From NCBI GenBank assembly GCA_019634715.1, contig JAHCAU010000014.1, positions 62,001 through 126,000 of the forward strand: a stretch of 64,000 nucleotides of DNA, given 5' to 3'. The notes below the pieces were generated by a model, which saw only the letters and a program-made list of their open reading frames with translations, ran no database searches and was not told the origin of the DNA. Shown here one piece after another: positions 17,283-26,264 of the stretch; the stretch's first letter is position 1, and the number at the start of each line of letters is the position of its first letter. A program made the translations under genes and the position numbers. Origin of the DNA: Lysobacter sp. GTDB lineage: Bacteria; Pseudomonadota; Gammaproteobacteria; Xanthomonadales; Xanthomonadaceae.

Positions 17283-18548
17283 TCACCAGGAATGCGCCAG
17301 CTCCACGAAGCCGAGCGAGTTGTCGCGCAGGCGGCCGAGGAAGCTGTCTTCGCCGCCGCGGAAATGATCGATGCCGGCCTCGACGCGCAGCGAATCGGTG
17401 ATCGCGTATCCGTAGCGCGCACGCAGCAGCCAGTCGCGGCGCGGCCGTCCCGCGACCAGGAACAGGTCGAAGTCGCCGCGCGTGTCGAACACGGCCTTGG
17501 CGTAGCGCACGGTCACCCCGTACTGGTCGCGGTCCAGTTCATTGCTGATCAGGGCCTGGCCTTCGCGGAGCAGGGCCAGCACCGGATCGTCCGGTGGCGG
17601 CGCGTCGCGCAGGCGCTTCCAGAACACCTGCGCACCGAGGGTTTCACCTTCGCGCAGCGACCATTCGGCGCCGGCGACGAGCGAGGTGTGCGAACGCCGC
17701 GGCGCGACGCGCGGATCGCGGCTGCGCGCATAGTCGACCCAGGCGATTTCCCCGCGCAGCGCGGCCCTGCCGCGGACCATGGCGAGGTCCGCGCCGAGCA
17801 TGCGCATGCGCGTCGCGCGCGTACCGAGTTCGACGCCCTGCGCCGAAACGCCGCGCAGCGCCAGGGTCGGGAACGGGTCGTAACCGCTGACCGCGCTGAC
17901 CGACCAGTCCGCGGCGCTGCCCAGGCGGTCGTAGCGCACCGCGAACACCGGATCGGCATCGGGGTGCCGCGTTTCGCGGAAGACGACGCCGGCCGGCAAT
18001 GCGATGGGCACCCGGCTCTGCTCGAAGCGGTCGACGACATGCACCTGGAGATTGCCGCCGCCGGCCTGGCAGTCGAAGTGCGCGCCCCAGACACCAGTGC
18101 GCTGGTCCTCGGACTCGGGGGCCAGCAGGCGGTGGTTGGTCGGCGCGACCAGATCGGTCGGGTTCACGCCGTCCGCGCGCCCCCACAGCACCAGGCGCTT
18201 GCCGAGCACCGGTGCGCAGGGCACGTCGGCGAGTCGCAGGTAGAACTCGCGCAATTCGGCGTCGCCACGGCGCCCGTCGAGTCGTTGCGGCGAATGCGCG
18301 AGCATGGCGTCGGCGGAGACCTGCACGCCATCGGCGACCGCCCAGTCCATGCCGAACGCCAGGCGCGCGGCGGCGGTGCCGTCGCGGTCGTCCAGCATCC
18401 GGCTGGACGACCACAGCCCCACCGCGAGTTCGCCACGGGTCGCGGGCGCTTCGGCCCACGCCTGCGAGGACGCGAGCACCGCCAGCGCGGCGAGCGCACG
18501 CGAGGCCAGGCAGCGCGGCGCGCGCGGGCGTCGCCCCCGGGACGCCAT
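17283..18548 (-). CDS. Probable outer-membrane beta-barrel protein coupled to RND transporter (421 aa)
   Basis: A signal peptide (basic RRPRAPR, then ALAALAVLASSQAWA) is followed by alternating hydrophobic/polar strands ending in W (FVELAHSW). That is the pattern of a porin-like barrel with an aromatic C-terminal residue. Segments such as LVLWGRADGVNPTDLVAP recall DUF1302/alginate-export-type proteins that accompany RND and LolA-like partners. A GTG at 18566 is an alternative start. It lies 26 bp after the RND-LolA gene. Probably the outer-membrane element of the same lipid or hydrophobic-compound pathway. Confidence 0.75.
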   Translation of the reverse strand: MASRGRRPRAPRCLASRALAALAVLASSQAWAEAPATRGELAVGLWSSSRMLDDRDGTAAARLAFGMDWAVADGVQVSADAMLAHSPQRLDGRRGDAELREFYLRLADVPCAPVLGKRLVLWGRADGVNPTDLVAPTNHRLLAPESEDQRTGVWGAHFDCQAGGGNLQVHVVDRFEQSRVPIALPAGVVFRETRHPDADPVFAVRYDRLGSAADWSVSAVSGYDPFPTLALRGVSAQGVELGTRATRMRMLGADLAMVRGRAALRGEIAWVDYARSRDPRVAPRRSHTSLVAGAEWSLREGETLGAQVFWKRLRDAPPPDDPVLALLREGQALISNELDRDQYGVTVRYAKAVFDTRGDFDLFLVAGRPRRDWLLRARYGYAITDSLRVEAGIDHFRGGEDSFLGRLRDNSLGFVELAHSW

Positions 18549-18574
18549 CGGATCGGACGTCGACACGGCGACGC

Positions 18575-21500
18575 TCAAGGAGCGGACATCGCGTTCGGCG
18601 AGAAGACGCGGTCGTCGATCGCCATGCCGACATCGAAGCGCGAGAAGGTGATCGTGGTGCGATGCCCGCTCTGCAGGTTGGTGCCGATCGCCTTCATCGG
18701 CTGCCACTTGCCCTTGGCAGCGGCCATCGCCCGGATGTCGGAGAACGCGAACTGCTTGTAGGGCTTGCCGCCGCGATCGAACACCTCCACGAACGTGGCG
18801 ACGTGGTTGTCCTTGCGCAGCCAGCTGATCCGCTTCGAATAGCCGGAGTCGGCGGCGACCTTGTCGCTGGCCGGCACCGATTCGACGACGTAGTGCGCGA
18901 CGCCCTCGCGCGTGCGCTCGCCGACCAGCGTGTGCGTCCAGTCGGCGACGCGATGCCCCATCACGTCGCCATAGCTGAAGTCCGTGCCGATGAAGCTGTC
19001 GCGCTTGTTCGACGCGATCAGCCGGCGCACGCGCTTCATCGCCGGCAGGTAGACCCACATGTCGTCGTCCTTGCCGGTGTTCTCGATGAGCAGCGTCGAT
19101 GTGCCGCGGATGTCCGCCGGTGCTTCGAAACGCACGAAACGCTGGTTGCCCTGGCCATCGGCAGCGAGCCGGGAGGACATCTCGGCGCGGCGCACGCGCT
19201 TGGCGCCGCCCTTGGTCTCGAGCACGAACTCGGCGCTGCCCTGCGAACTCGTGAACCGGGTCGCGCTCCAGTTGCGCTCCATCAGCTCGGCGGCGCCGGG
19301 CGTCGCCGACCAGGCGACCTGCGAGTAGGTCAGGAAACCGATCGCGGCCAGCACGATGAGGATGGCCGCACCGCGATCAGCGGAGCGGCGCGGACTCACG
19401 AACGCGGGCTTGAGCGCGAGGATCGCGCTGGGAATCAGGGTGAGCGCAGTCAGGACCGCGCCGAGCATGGCGATGATGATGAAGGTCGAGAGCCACATAT
19501 GCACCTTGTAGTCGTAGGAGAACAGGAGGACCGCATAGCCGCCGGCGACGGCGGTGGCGACGAACAGGCAGGCCTTGCCGGCGGTACGCACCGCCGAGCC
19601 GACCGCATCGGGCAGCGACAGCCCCTGCGCGACGTACTCGCGGACGCGGTAGATCAGGTAGATGGCGTAATCCGCGCCGATGCCCACGGCCATGGCGCTG
19701 ATCAGCGAGTTGGGGATGTTCAGCGGCACGCCGGCGTAGCCCATCACGCCGAACACCAGGGTCACCACCACCACCAGCGGCGCCAGCACCAGCAGGCCGG
19801 CGAGCAGGGAGCGGAAGGCGACGGCGGCGACCACGAAGATCACGGCCAGGATCTGCGCGATGTTCAGCAGCTTGCTGCGCACCATCACGTCGGTGACCGC
19901 GAGCGTCTGCGCGACCTCGCCGCCGAAGGACACCGTGGCCTGCTTCGGGAAGCGCTTGCCGACGTATTCGGTGAGGTCGCCGACCAGCGATTCGATCTCG
20001 GCATTGCTGTTGGTGCGCAGCATGATCGAGACCTTGGCGCGCTGGTACTCGTAATCGACATGCCCGGAGAAATCCTCGGGGTCGCCCGAGAGCGAGTACA
20101 GGAACAGGTATTGCGCGATCAGCTCGCGATCGGCCGGCAGCGTGTCCGAGGGTGCGCTATCGCCGGACGCCGCGCCATGCATGCGCCGCAGGAAGTCGTC
20201 GATCGACAGCGTCTTGCCGACGAACGTGCGGCGCGCGGCCTCGCGCTGCAGGTCGCGGATCGCGGCAAGCACCTCGGGATCCTTGACGCCATCGGCCTGG
20301 CCGGTGTCGACCATGACATACAGCACGTTGGTGCCGCCGGTGCTGGCGTTCAGCAGGCTGTCGTCCTGCTGGATCGGCAGGCTGTCGGCGAAGAAGGTCT
20401 TGCTGGCGTTGTCGATCCGCACCCGGCTGCCGCCGATCACTGCGGTCACCACCACTGCCGCAATCAGTGCGAGGATCCAGCGCCGACGCGTCGGCGCCAG
20501 CACCGCGGACGCGATGGCGCCGCTGATGCGATCCCAGACGCGCGGGCGGGTTTCGGTGTCGATCTGCGCCATCGACGGCGGACGCAGGCTCGCGCGCACC
20601 GCCGGGGTGAAGGTGAACTCCAGGACCACCGCGGTGAGGATGCCGATGCCGGTGAAGATGCCGAAGGCGCGCACGGTCTCGACATCGAAGATCACCAGCG
20701 AGAAGAAGCCGAGCGCGGCGACGCCACCGGCGATGATCATGACCGGACCGACCGCGGACAGCGATGCGATCGTCGCTTCGCGATTGGCCTGCAACGGCGC
20801 CATGCCCCGGTGCTTGACCAGGTCGACGTAGGTTTCGTAGTAGCGCTTGAGCAGCTGCACGGCATGGCCGGCGGCGACCGCGAGGATCAGGATCGGCGTC
20901 GGCGAATTGAAGATGTCCATGGGCACGCCCATCAGGCCCATCACGCCGACGCCCCAGACCACCGACAGCACCGCGGTGACCAGCGGCAGCACCAGACCCT
21001 GCACGGTGCGGAAGGCCTCGAAATGCAGCAGGCCGATCACCAGCACCGCGATCGGGAACAACCAGTTGATGCGGTCGGCGAAGATCTCGGCCTGGTGCAG
21101 GAACACCGGATTGCCGCTGATCGCGATGCGCAGGCCGGGGTTCTTCTCTTCCGCAAGGATGCGGTTCACGTCGGCCAGCATCGCGCCGAAGCCGTTCGCG
21201 TTCTCCTTGAGTTCGAGCAGGATCGTCGCGGTGCGTCCATCCGATGACAGGACCGTGTCGCGATAGACCGGATTGCGTTCGATCGCCTGGCGGATGGCGT
21301 CGCGGGCTTCCTCGCTGTCCGGCGTGCCGTCGACGAGCGGGCGCGCCTCGAAGCTGTCAGCGCTGCCTTCGATGCCCTTGGCCTGTCGCGAGGTGAGGCT
21401 GAGCAGGGTCTGCTTGCTCACCGTCGGCGATTCGTACAGGCGATCGGTGATCCTGCGCACGGTGTCGACGACCTCGGGCTGCAACGCGTCGCCGCTCGCC

Positions 21501-21778
21501 GGCGTCACCCCGATGACCACAAGGTATTTGGAGCCGAAAATGCGCTCGATCGTGTTCGTCGCCTGGATGTAGGGATGGCTCTGGGGCACCACCGCCGCCG
21601 GATTGATGATCACCTGTTGCCGCGACGCGAACAGGCCGAAGAACACCGTCAGCACCAGGGTCGCCGCGATGACCCAGCGCCGGTGGTCGACGATCCACGT
21701 CAGGTAGCGCCGCATGTCGAGCGTGCTGCCGCCCGCCGTCGCGGATGACCCGCCTTCCAGATCGACCATGTTGCTCAT
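18575..21778 (-). CDS. MMPL/RND-family transporter fused to LolA-like outer-membrane lipoprotein-sorting domain (1067 aa)
   Basis: Residues 1-794 are a two-fold repeated RND/MMPL (SSD-type) exporter: 12 predicted membrane helices, with the paired cores ILAVAAGHAVQLLKRYYE and AVGIGADYAIYLIYRVRE. Immediately after the last helix comes a further hydrophobic segment (AAILIVLAAIGFLTYSQVAWSA, about 804-826) that looks like a signal sequence. It leads into a 240-residue domain with MWVYLPAMKRVRRL, FIGTDFSYGDVMG and SWLRKDNHVATFVEVFDRGG, the signature of 'outer membrane lipoprotein-sorting' LolA-like proteins. These two are usually separate adjacent genes; here they are one frame (boundary near 19396). 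The hydrophobic junction may be cleaved. The start overlaps the ligase stop (ATGA). Confidence 0.9.
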   Translation of the reverse strand: MSNMVDLEGGSSATAGGSTLDMRRYLTWIVDHRRWVIAATLVLTVFFGLFASRQQVIINPAAVVPQSHPYIQATNTIERIFGSKYLVVIGVTPASGDALQPEVVDTVRRITDRLYESPTVSKQTLLSLTSRQAKGIEGSADSFEARPLVDGTPDSEEARDAIRQAIERNPVYRDTVLSSDGRTATILLELKENANGFGAMLADVNRILAEEKNPGLRIAISGNPVFLHQAEIFADRINWLFPIAVLVIGLLHFEAFRTVQGLVLPLVTAVLSVVWGVGVMGLMGVPMDIFNSPTPILILAVAAGHAVQLLKRYYETYVDLVKHRGMAPLQANREATIASLSAVGPVMIIAGGVAALGFFSLVIFDVETVRAFGIFTGIGILTAVVLEFTFTPAVRASLRPPSMAQIDTETRPRVWDRISGAIASAVLAPTRRRWILALIAAVVVTAVIGGSRVRIDNASKTFFADSLPIQQDDSLLNASTGGTNVLYVMVDTGQADGVKDPEVLAAIRDLQREAARRTFVGKTLSIDDFLRRMHGAASGDSAPSDTLPADRELIAQYLFLYSLSGDPEDFSGHVDYEYQRAKVSIMLRTNSNAEIESLVGDLTEYVGKRFPKQATVSFGGEVAQTLAVTDVMVRSKLLNIAQILAVIFVVAAVAFRSLLAGLLVLAPLVVVVTLVFGVMGYAGVPLNIPNSLISAMAVGIGADYAIYLIYRVREYVAQGLSLPDAVGSAVRTAGKACLFVATAVAGGYAVLLFSYDYKVHMWLSTFIIIAMLGAVLTALTLIPSAILALKPAFVSPRRSADRGAAILIVLAAIGFLTYSQVAWSATPGAAELMERNWSATRFTSSQGSAEFVLETKGGAKRVRRAEMSSRLAADGQGNQRFVRFEAPADIRGTSTLLIENTGKDDDMWVYLPAMKRVRRLIASNKRDSFIGTDFSYGDVMGHRVADWTHTLVGERTREGVAHYVVESVPASDKVAADSGYSKRISWLRKDNHVATFVEVFDRGGKPYKQFAFSDIRAMAAAKGKWQPMKAIGTNLQSGHRTTITFSRFDVGMAIDDRVFSPNAMSAP

Positions 21779-23370
21779 GCCTGTCCCTCGTTGACCATCG
21801 CGGACCGCAGCGCCCCGGAACCGTCTTCGTTCCTGATGCGCTCGCGGAGCTTGTGTTTCTGCACCTTGGCCGAAGGCGTGTACGGCAGCGGACCCGTGGC
21901 GACGATGCGGTCGGGCACCCAGCCATCGAACGCCGCCGCCAGATGCGAACGCAGGCGGTCTTCGGCATGCGCGGCATCGGCATCGCCGGCCGCCACCCAG
22001 GCCAGCGTGGTGCGCGCATCGACGTCGTCGCCCGGCAGCAGCGCGGCATCGGCCACGCCGCCGACGGTGCGTGCTTCGAACTCCACCAGCGCCGAACTGA
22101 CCGCACCGGCGCCATGGCGGACGACGTCGCCGATGCGATCGATCACGTCGACCCGCGCGCGCGCGTCGATCGTCGCGAGATCGCCGGTCGACAGCCAGCC
22201 GTCGAGCGAGGGTTCGCGGCAGGCGATCCAGTGTCCGCGCACCTGCAGTTCGGCCAGCGCGCCCTCGCCTGTCGTGCGCACTTCCACGCCGAAGACGGGC
22301 TGGCCATGCGCCAGGCGATCATCCGCAGGATCGAAATGCTCGATGGTCGCCAGCGGCGAGGTCTCGGTCATGCCCCAGGCATGCGACACCGCGACCGACA
22401 GCCCCTGCGCGATTCCTCGCGCCACGGCGACGGGCATGCGCGTGCCGGCCACGACCGTGCGGCGCAGGCTGGAGAAGCGCTGCCCGGTCGCGCCGCAGTA
22501 CTGCAGCAGCGCAAGCCAGTGCGCGGTGACGGCGGCGAGCACCGTCACGCCGTGCCGCTCGGCGGCGGCATGCCAGAACGCCGGATCGCGCACCGGCGGG
22601 CACAGCACCAGCTCCGCGCCCACCAGCGGACAGACGAAGGGCGCGCCCCAGGCATTGGCATGGTAGAGCTGCATCAGCGGCATCACGCGGTCCCGCCCGG
22701 TCAGCGCCAGCGCACCCGGCAGCGCGCATCCCCAGGCGTGCAGCACGAGCGCACGGTGCGTGTACTCGACGATCTTCGGCAGCCCGGTCGTGCCCGAGGA
22801 ATAGCAGACGTGCGATGGCGCGCATTCGTCGAATTCAGGCAGGTTGAACGTGACCGTCGAGTCCGGCGGCGTCGCAGCCATGTTCGGCACCGACATGGCC
22901 AGCGCGGGCACGCCCATCGCCTGCGCGAGCGACTCCGACAATGCCTCGTGATGCGCATCGTGCAGCACCAGCCGGACTCCGGCCCGCATCAGCAATGCAT
23001 GGACATGCGCAGCTTCATGCTGCGGATTGACCAGATGGGTGATCACGCCAGCCTGCAGGGCACCATAGAGCCATGCGAGTTGTTCGATCGAACTGTCGCC
23101 GATGCTGGCGATGCGATCGCCGGGGCGAAGCTCCATCGTCATCAGTTGCAGCGCCCTGGACGATGCCAGTGTCTGCAGGTGCGCATAGTCGGTTTCCTGC
23201 GCCTCGCCATCGCGCGAGATGGACACCACACGGCGATCGGCATGCACGCGCGCCGCATGCGCCAGCAGATCACCGGCGCGCAGCGGAAAGCGGCGGGGCC
23301 GCGCGACCGCGGGAAAATCGTACTGGGCGACGTCCGCTTCCATAGGCCCGAGATGGTAGGTAGCCACCAT
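21775..23370 (-). CDS. AMP-binding acyl-CoA synthetase/ligase-like enzyme (531 aa)
   Basis: ANL-superfamily adenylating enzyme: P-loop YSSGTTGLPKIVEYTH, WGMTETSP, STGDLATID and the C-terminal lysine motif PYTPSAKVQKHKLRE are all present, so it should activate a carboxylate as an acyl-AMP and then a thioester. It is most like long/medium-chain fatty-acid CoA ligases of the alkK type. The M at 23343 is an alternative start; the upstream ATG has GAAGG 4 nt before it. Translational coupling to the RND-LolA gene implies it activates or recycles the acyl compound that system moves. Confidence 0.9.
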   Translation of the reverse strand: MVATYHLGPMEADVAQYDFPAVARPRRFPLRAGDLLAHAARVHADRRVVSISRDGEAQETDYAHLQTLASSRALQLMTMELRPGDRIASIGDSSIEQLAWLYGALQAGVITHLVNPQHEAAHVHALLMRAGVRLVLHDAHHEALSESLAQAMGVPALAMSVPNMAATPPDSTVTFNLPEFDECAPSHVCYSSGTTGLPKIVEYTHRALVLHAWGCALPGALALTGRDRVMPLMQLYHANAWGAPFVCPLVGAELVLCPPVRDPAFWHAAAERHGVTVLAAVTAHWLALLQYCGATGQRFSSLRRTVVAGTRMPVAVARGIAQGLSVAVSHAWGMTETSPLATIEHFDPADDRLAHGQPVFGVEVRTTGEGALAELQVRGHWIACREPSLDGWLSTGDLATIDARARVDVIDRIGDVVRHGAGAVSSALVEFEARTVGGVADAALLPGDDVDARTTLAWVAAGDADAAHAEDRLRSHLAAAFDGWVPDRIVATGPLPYTPSAKVQKHKLRERIRNEDGSGALRSAMVNEGQA

Positions 23371-23495
23371 CGGGCCTTCAATGGAATCTATGTACCATGC
23401 AAGGCTTCATGCTGCGCCGCGCCAACCGTGCATCCACTGCGCAAAGCCGGCGAACCGAGCGCATACCCGGGATCGAGAACGGTCGCGCAGCGAAG

Positions 23496-24383
23496 TCAGG
23501 CGAATTCGAGATACGTGCGGGTGAGATCGTGACGCGGCTGTTCGAACAGCGTCTCCGCTGGCGCCTGCTCGATCAGGCGTCCTGCGCCGTCATCGAGCTT
23601 CCAGAACAGCGCGACCTGATCGGCGACGCGACGCGCCTGGCCCAGACTGTGCGTGACCAGCACGATGGTGCGATGCTCGGCGAGACGCAGGATCAGATCT
23701 TCGATCTTCTGCGTCGAGATCGGATCGAGCGCGCTGCAGGGTTCGTCCATCAGCAGCACGCTGGGATCGAGCGCGAGCGCACGCGCAAGGCAGAGACGCT
23801 GCTGCTGCCCGCCGGACAGCGAACCGGCATGCGCATCCAGCCGCCCATGCACCTCCTGCCACAGCCCCACTTCCTTCAGCGCCGACTCGATGCGATCCGA
23901 CAGTTCTCCGCGATTGCGGACGCCGTGCTCCTTCAGCGCGAACTCGATGTTGCGCCAGATCGAGAACGGGAACGGATTCGGGCGCTGGAACAGCATGCCG
24001 ACATGCCGCCGCAACAGGATCGGATCCTTGCCCAGGCGGGCGTTGTCCAGCCAGCTGTAGCACACCGACCCCGACACCTTGCAGCCCGGGATCAGATCGC
24101 TCATCCGGTTCATGCAGTACAGCAGGCTCGACTTGCCGCAGCCGGAGGGCCCGATGAAGGCCGTCACGGAGTTTCGACGGATGCTGAGCGACACGTCGTC
24201 GACCACGACCTGCTCGCCGTAGCGTACGGTGACGTTGTCCAGGCTGATCGTTTCCCGGCGCTCGTCGCAGTCGCAGGGCCCGATGACCGCGCTGCCCGCG
24301 TTCTCCATCGGCATCGCGAAACTGGGCAGGGCCTCGGCCAGATCGTTCATCGCATTCCACTCCATGGTTGACTGTCGTTTCAT
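23496..24383 (-). CDS. pstB: Phosphate ABC transporter ATP-binding protein
   Basis: ATPase of the high-affinity phosphate importer. Walker A GPSGCGKSS, Q-loop LFQRPNPFPFSIWRN, signature LSGGQQQRLCLARALA and Walker B VLLMDEPCSALDP. The 'FQRPNPFP' and 'DPISTQKIEDLI' segments are PstB-specific. The start has AGGAAGG 6 nt upstream and gives a ~40-residue N-terminal extension with a CDCDE Cys pair that is unusual for PstB. Last gene of pstSCAB; no phoU follows. Confidence 0.95.
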   Translation of the reverse strand: MKRQSTMEWNAMNDLAEALPSFAMPMENAGSAVIGPCDCDERRETISLDNVTVRYGEQVVVDDVSLSIRRNSVTAFIGPSGCGKSSLLYCMNRMSDLIPGCKVSGSVCYSWLDNARLGKDPILLRRHVGMLFQRPNPFPFSIWRNIEFALKEHGVRNRGELSDRIESALKEVGLWQEVHGRLDAHAGSLSGGQQQRLCLARALALDPSVLLMDEPCSALDPISTQKIEDLILRLAEHRTIVLVTHSLGQARRVADQVALFWKLDDGAGRLIEQAPAETLFEQPRHDLTRTYLEFA

Positions 24384-24430
24384 CGCCGCCTTCCTGCGGC
24401 ACCCCTGTATTGCATGCGCGCCGGCAGCGA

Positions 24431-25303
24431 CTAATGCGTTGCGCGCGTCCCCGTCATCCTGCGCTGCATCCATGCCAGGCTGGCATGGACCGACACCGAC
24501 AGCACGGCCAGCACGAGCAGCAGGGCGAAGGCCGAGCCGTACGCATTGCCGATACCACCCGGCACGTTGGTCGACAATTCGTAGATGTGGACCGAGATCG
24601 ATCGACCCGAGTCCATCACCGACGATGGCATCCGGTCGGAATATCCGCTGGTGAACAGCAGCACCGCGGTTTCCGCCAGGGCGCGCGTCAACGCCAGGAT
24701 GATGCCCGCGCAGATGCCGGGCAGCGCCACCGGCAGGATCACCCGCAGCAGCACCGCGCGCCGGGTCAGGCCCAGAGCCGCACCCGCGCCGCGATGCCCG
24801 GCGCCGGACGCTTCCAGCGCCGTGGTCAACGCCCGCGCCAGGGTGGGCAGGATCATGCAGCCCAGGGTCAGCCCGCCCGCCAGGATCGAATACCCCAGTC
24901 CCAGCTGGCGACAGAACAGGCTCAAGCCGAACAGGCCGAAGACCACCGACGGAATGCCCGCGAGGATGTCGAGGCTGGAGCGCATGACCGCGGCGATGCG
25001 GCCGTGCGGATCGCAGCCTTCGGTGAGCATCACCGCGATCGCGAACGCCGGCGGCAACGAAGCGCCGAGGCTCACGCCGACGATCATGAAGGTGGAGACC
25101 AGGATCGAGGCGATGCCGCCCGCGCGTCCGGCGTTCTCGGGGTTGCTCGTGAGGAAGGCCGGACTGATCGCACCGACGCCTTCGACGATCACCATGCCGA
25201 TCGGCCACAGCAGCGCGGCGGATGCGATCACGGTGAGCGTCCACAGCAGCGCGCGCCAGAGGCGGTCTCGTGCGACCGGATTGTCGAGGATCGACGACAT
25301 CAT
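24431..25303 (-). CDS. pstA: Phosphate ABC transporter permease
   Basis: Six-helix permease with the EAA-type loop EASGAGHRGAGAALGLTRRAVLLRVILP and PstA-type segments GIPSVVFGLFG and ALAETAVLLFTSG. 290 residues. Two adjacent ATGs occur at 25303 and 25300. The second sits at a more normal distance from the AAGG ribosome site. Forms the channel with PstC. Confidence 0.95.
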   Translation of the reverse strand: MMSSILDNPVARDRLWRALLWTLTVIASAALLWPIGMVIVEGVGAISPAFLTSNPENAGRAGGIASILVSTFMIVGVSLGASLPPAFAIAVMLTEGCDPHGRIAAVMRSSLDILAGIPSVVFGLFGLSLFCRQLGLGYSILAGGLTLGCMILPTLARALTTALEASGAGHRGAGAALGLTRRAVLLRVILPVALPGICAGIILALTRALAETAVLLFTSGYSDRMPSSVMDSGRSISVHIYELSTNVPGGIGNAYGSAFALLLVLAVLSVSVHASLAWMQRRMTGTRATH

Positions 25304-25328
25304 GCCTTCAGCCTCATGCCTTCAGCCT
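25301..25328. repeat. 14-bp perfect tandem duplication at the pstC-pstA junction
   Basis: CATGCCTTCAGCCT occurs twice head to tail. The copies carry the pstC stop codon and the pstA start with its AAGG ribosome site. The duplication pushes the two genes about 11 bp apart; without it they would overlap as ATGA. It looks like a recent slippage event. Confidence 0.9.
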
Positions 25329-26231
25329 CGTCCTGCCGCGCAGGGACATCCATTCCGACACGGCGACCATCGCGCTGACGAGGAACAGCATCATCAGCCC
25401 GGACACGAACAGCGAGGTGCGATGGTCGCCCATCGCATAGGGCATTTCCAGCGCGATGTTCGCGGTCAGGGTGCGCACCGGATCGAGCAGGGCGCCGGGC
25501 ATCTGCACGATATTGCCGCAGACCATGAGCACGACCATCGTTTCGCCGATCGCACGCGCCGCGCCCAGCAGCAGCGCCGAGAAGATGCCGTGCCCGGCGA
25601 CGGGCAGCACGACGCGCAGCATCGTGGTCGACTCGGACACGCCCAGGGCGGACGCGGCCTGTGCGTACGTCCGCGGAACGGCCTCCAGCGCGGCCTGCGT
25701 GAGCAGGGTGACCGTGGGAAAGATCATCATCGACAACACGATGATGCCGGCGAGCAGGCTGGCACCGGGCGGCGCGAGCTTGCCGAGCAAGGGAACCACC
25801 ACGGTGGCGCCCCACAGCCCGAAGATCACGGTGGGCACGGCGGCGCTGGCCTCGGTCAGCATGCGCAGAAAGCGCGTCGCGGCGGTGCGGCCGCGGAAGG
25901 TCGTGAAGATCGAGAATGCCAGACTGAAGGGGGCGACCAGCAGCAGCGCACCGAAGGTGATGGCGACACTGGTGACGACCATCGGCGACAGGTTGAAGCT
26001 GCCATCCGTCGGCCACCAGCCTTCGTCGGTGAAGAAGCGCAGCAGTCCGCCCTTCTCCAGCAGGGGCAGGCTCTCGCCCACGAGGAACCAGGCGACGAAC
26101 AGCACCACGACCGTGCCGAGCAGCGCCAGCGCGCCCATCGCGCCCCAGAACACCGCGTCGCGCAACATCAGCGCACGACGCATCGACGGCGTCAGGCCGA
26201 TGCCGGCGAGCTTGGCTGGATGCGGTTCCAT
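25314..26231 (-). CDS. pstC: Phosphate ABC transporter permease
   Basis: Six-helix permease with the EAA loop EAVPRTYAQAASALGVSESTTMLRVVLP, VPTVIFGLWGATVVVPLLG and ARAIGETMVVLMVCGN, as in PstC. A periplasmic loop near residues 60-85 (FFTDEGWWPTDGSFNL) is also family-typical. 305 residues. It starts 33 bp after pstS. Confidence 0.95.
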   Translation of the reverse strand: MEPHPAKLAGIGLTPSMRRALMLRDAVFWGAMGALALLGTVVVLFVAWFLVGESLPLLEKGGLLRFFTDEGWWPTDGSFNLSPMVVTSVAITFGALLLVAPFSLAFSIFTTFRGRTAATRFLRMLTEASAAVPTVIFGLWGATVVVPLLGKLAPPGASLLAGIIVLSMMIFPTVTLLTQAALEAVPRTYAQAASALGVSESTTMLRVVLPVAGHGIFSALLLGAARAIGETMVVLMVCGNIVQMPGALLDPVRTLTANIALEMPYAMGDHRTSLFVSGLMMLFLVSAMVAVSEWMSLRGRTRLKA

Positions 26232-26264
26232 CGCGTTCTCCGCCGGGATGCCGTCATCGCGCGA

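Noticed and set aside
17999..21247. A 1082-codon plus-strand open frame opposite the RND gene
   Set aside because: His/Arg/Gln-rich translation without domains; the minus-strand RND-LolA reading has clear motifs.
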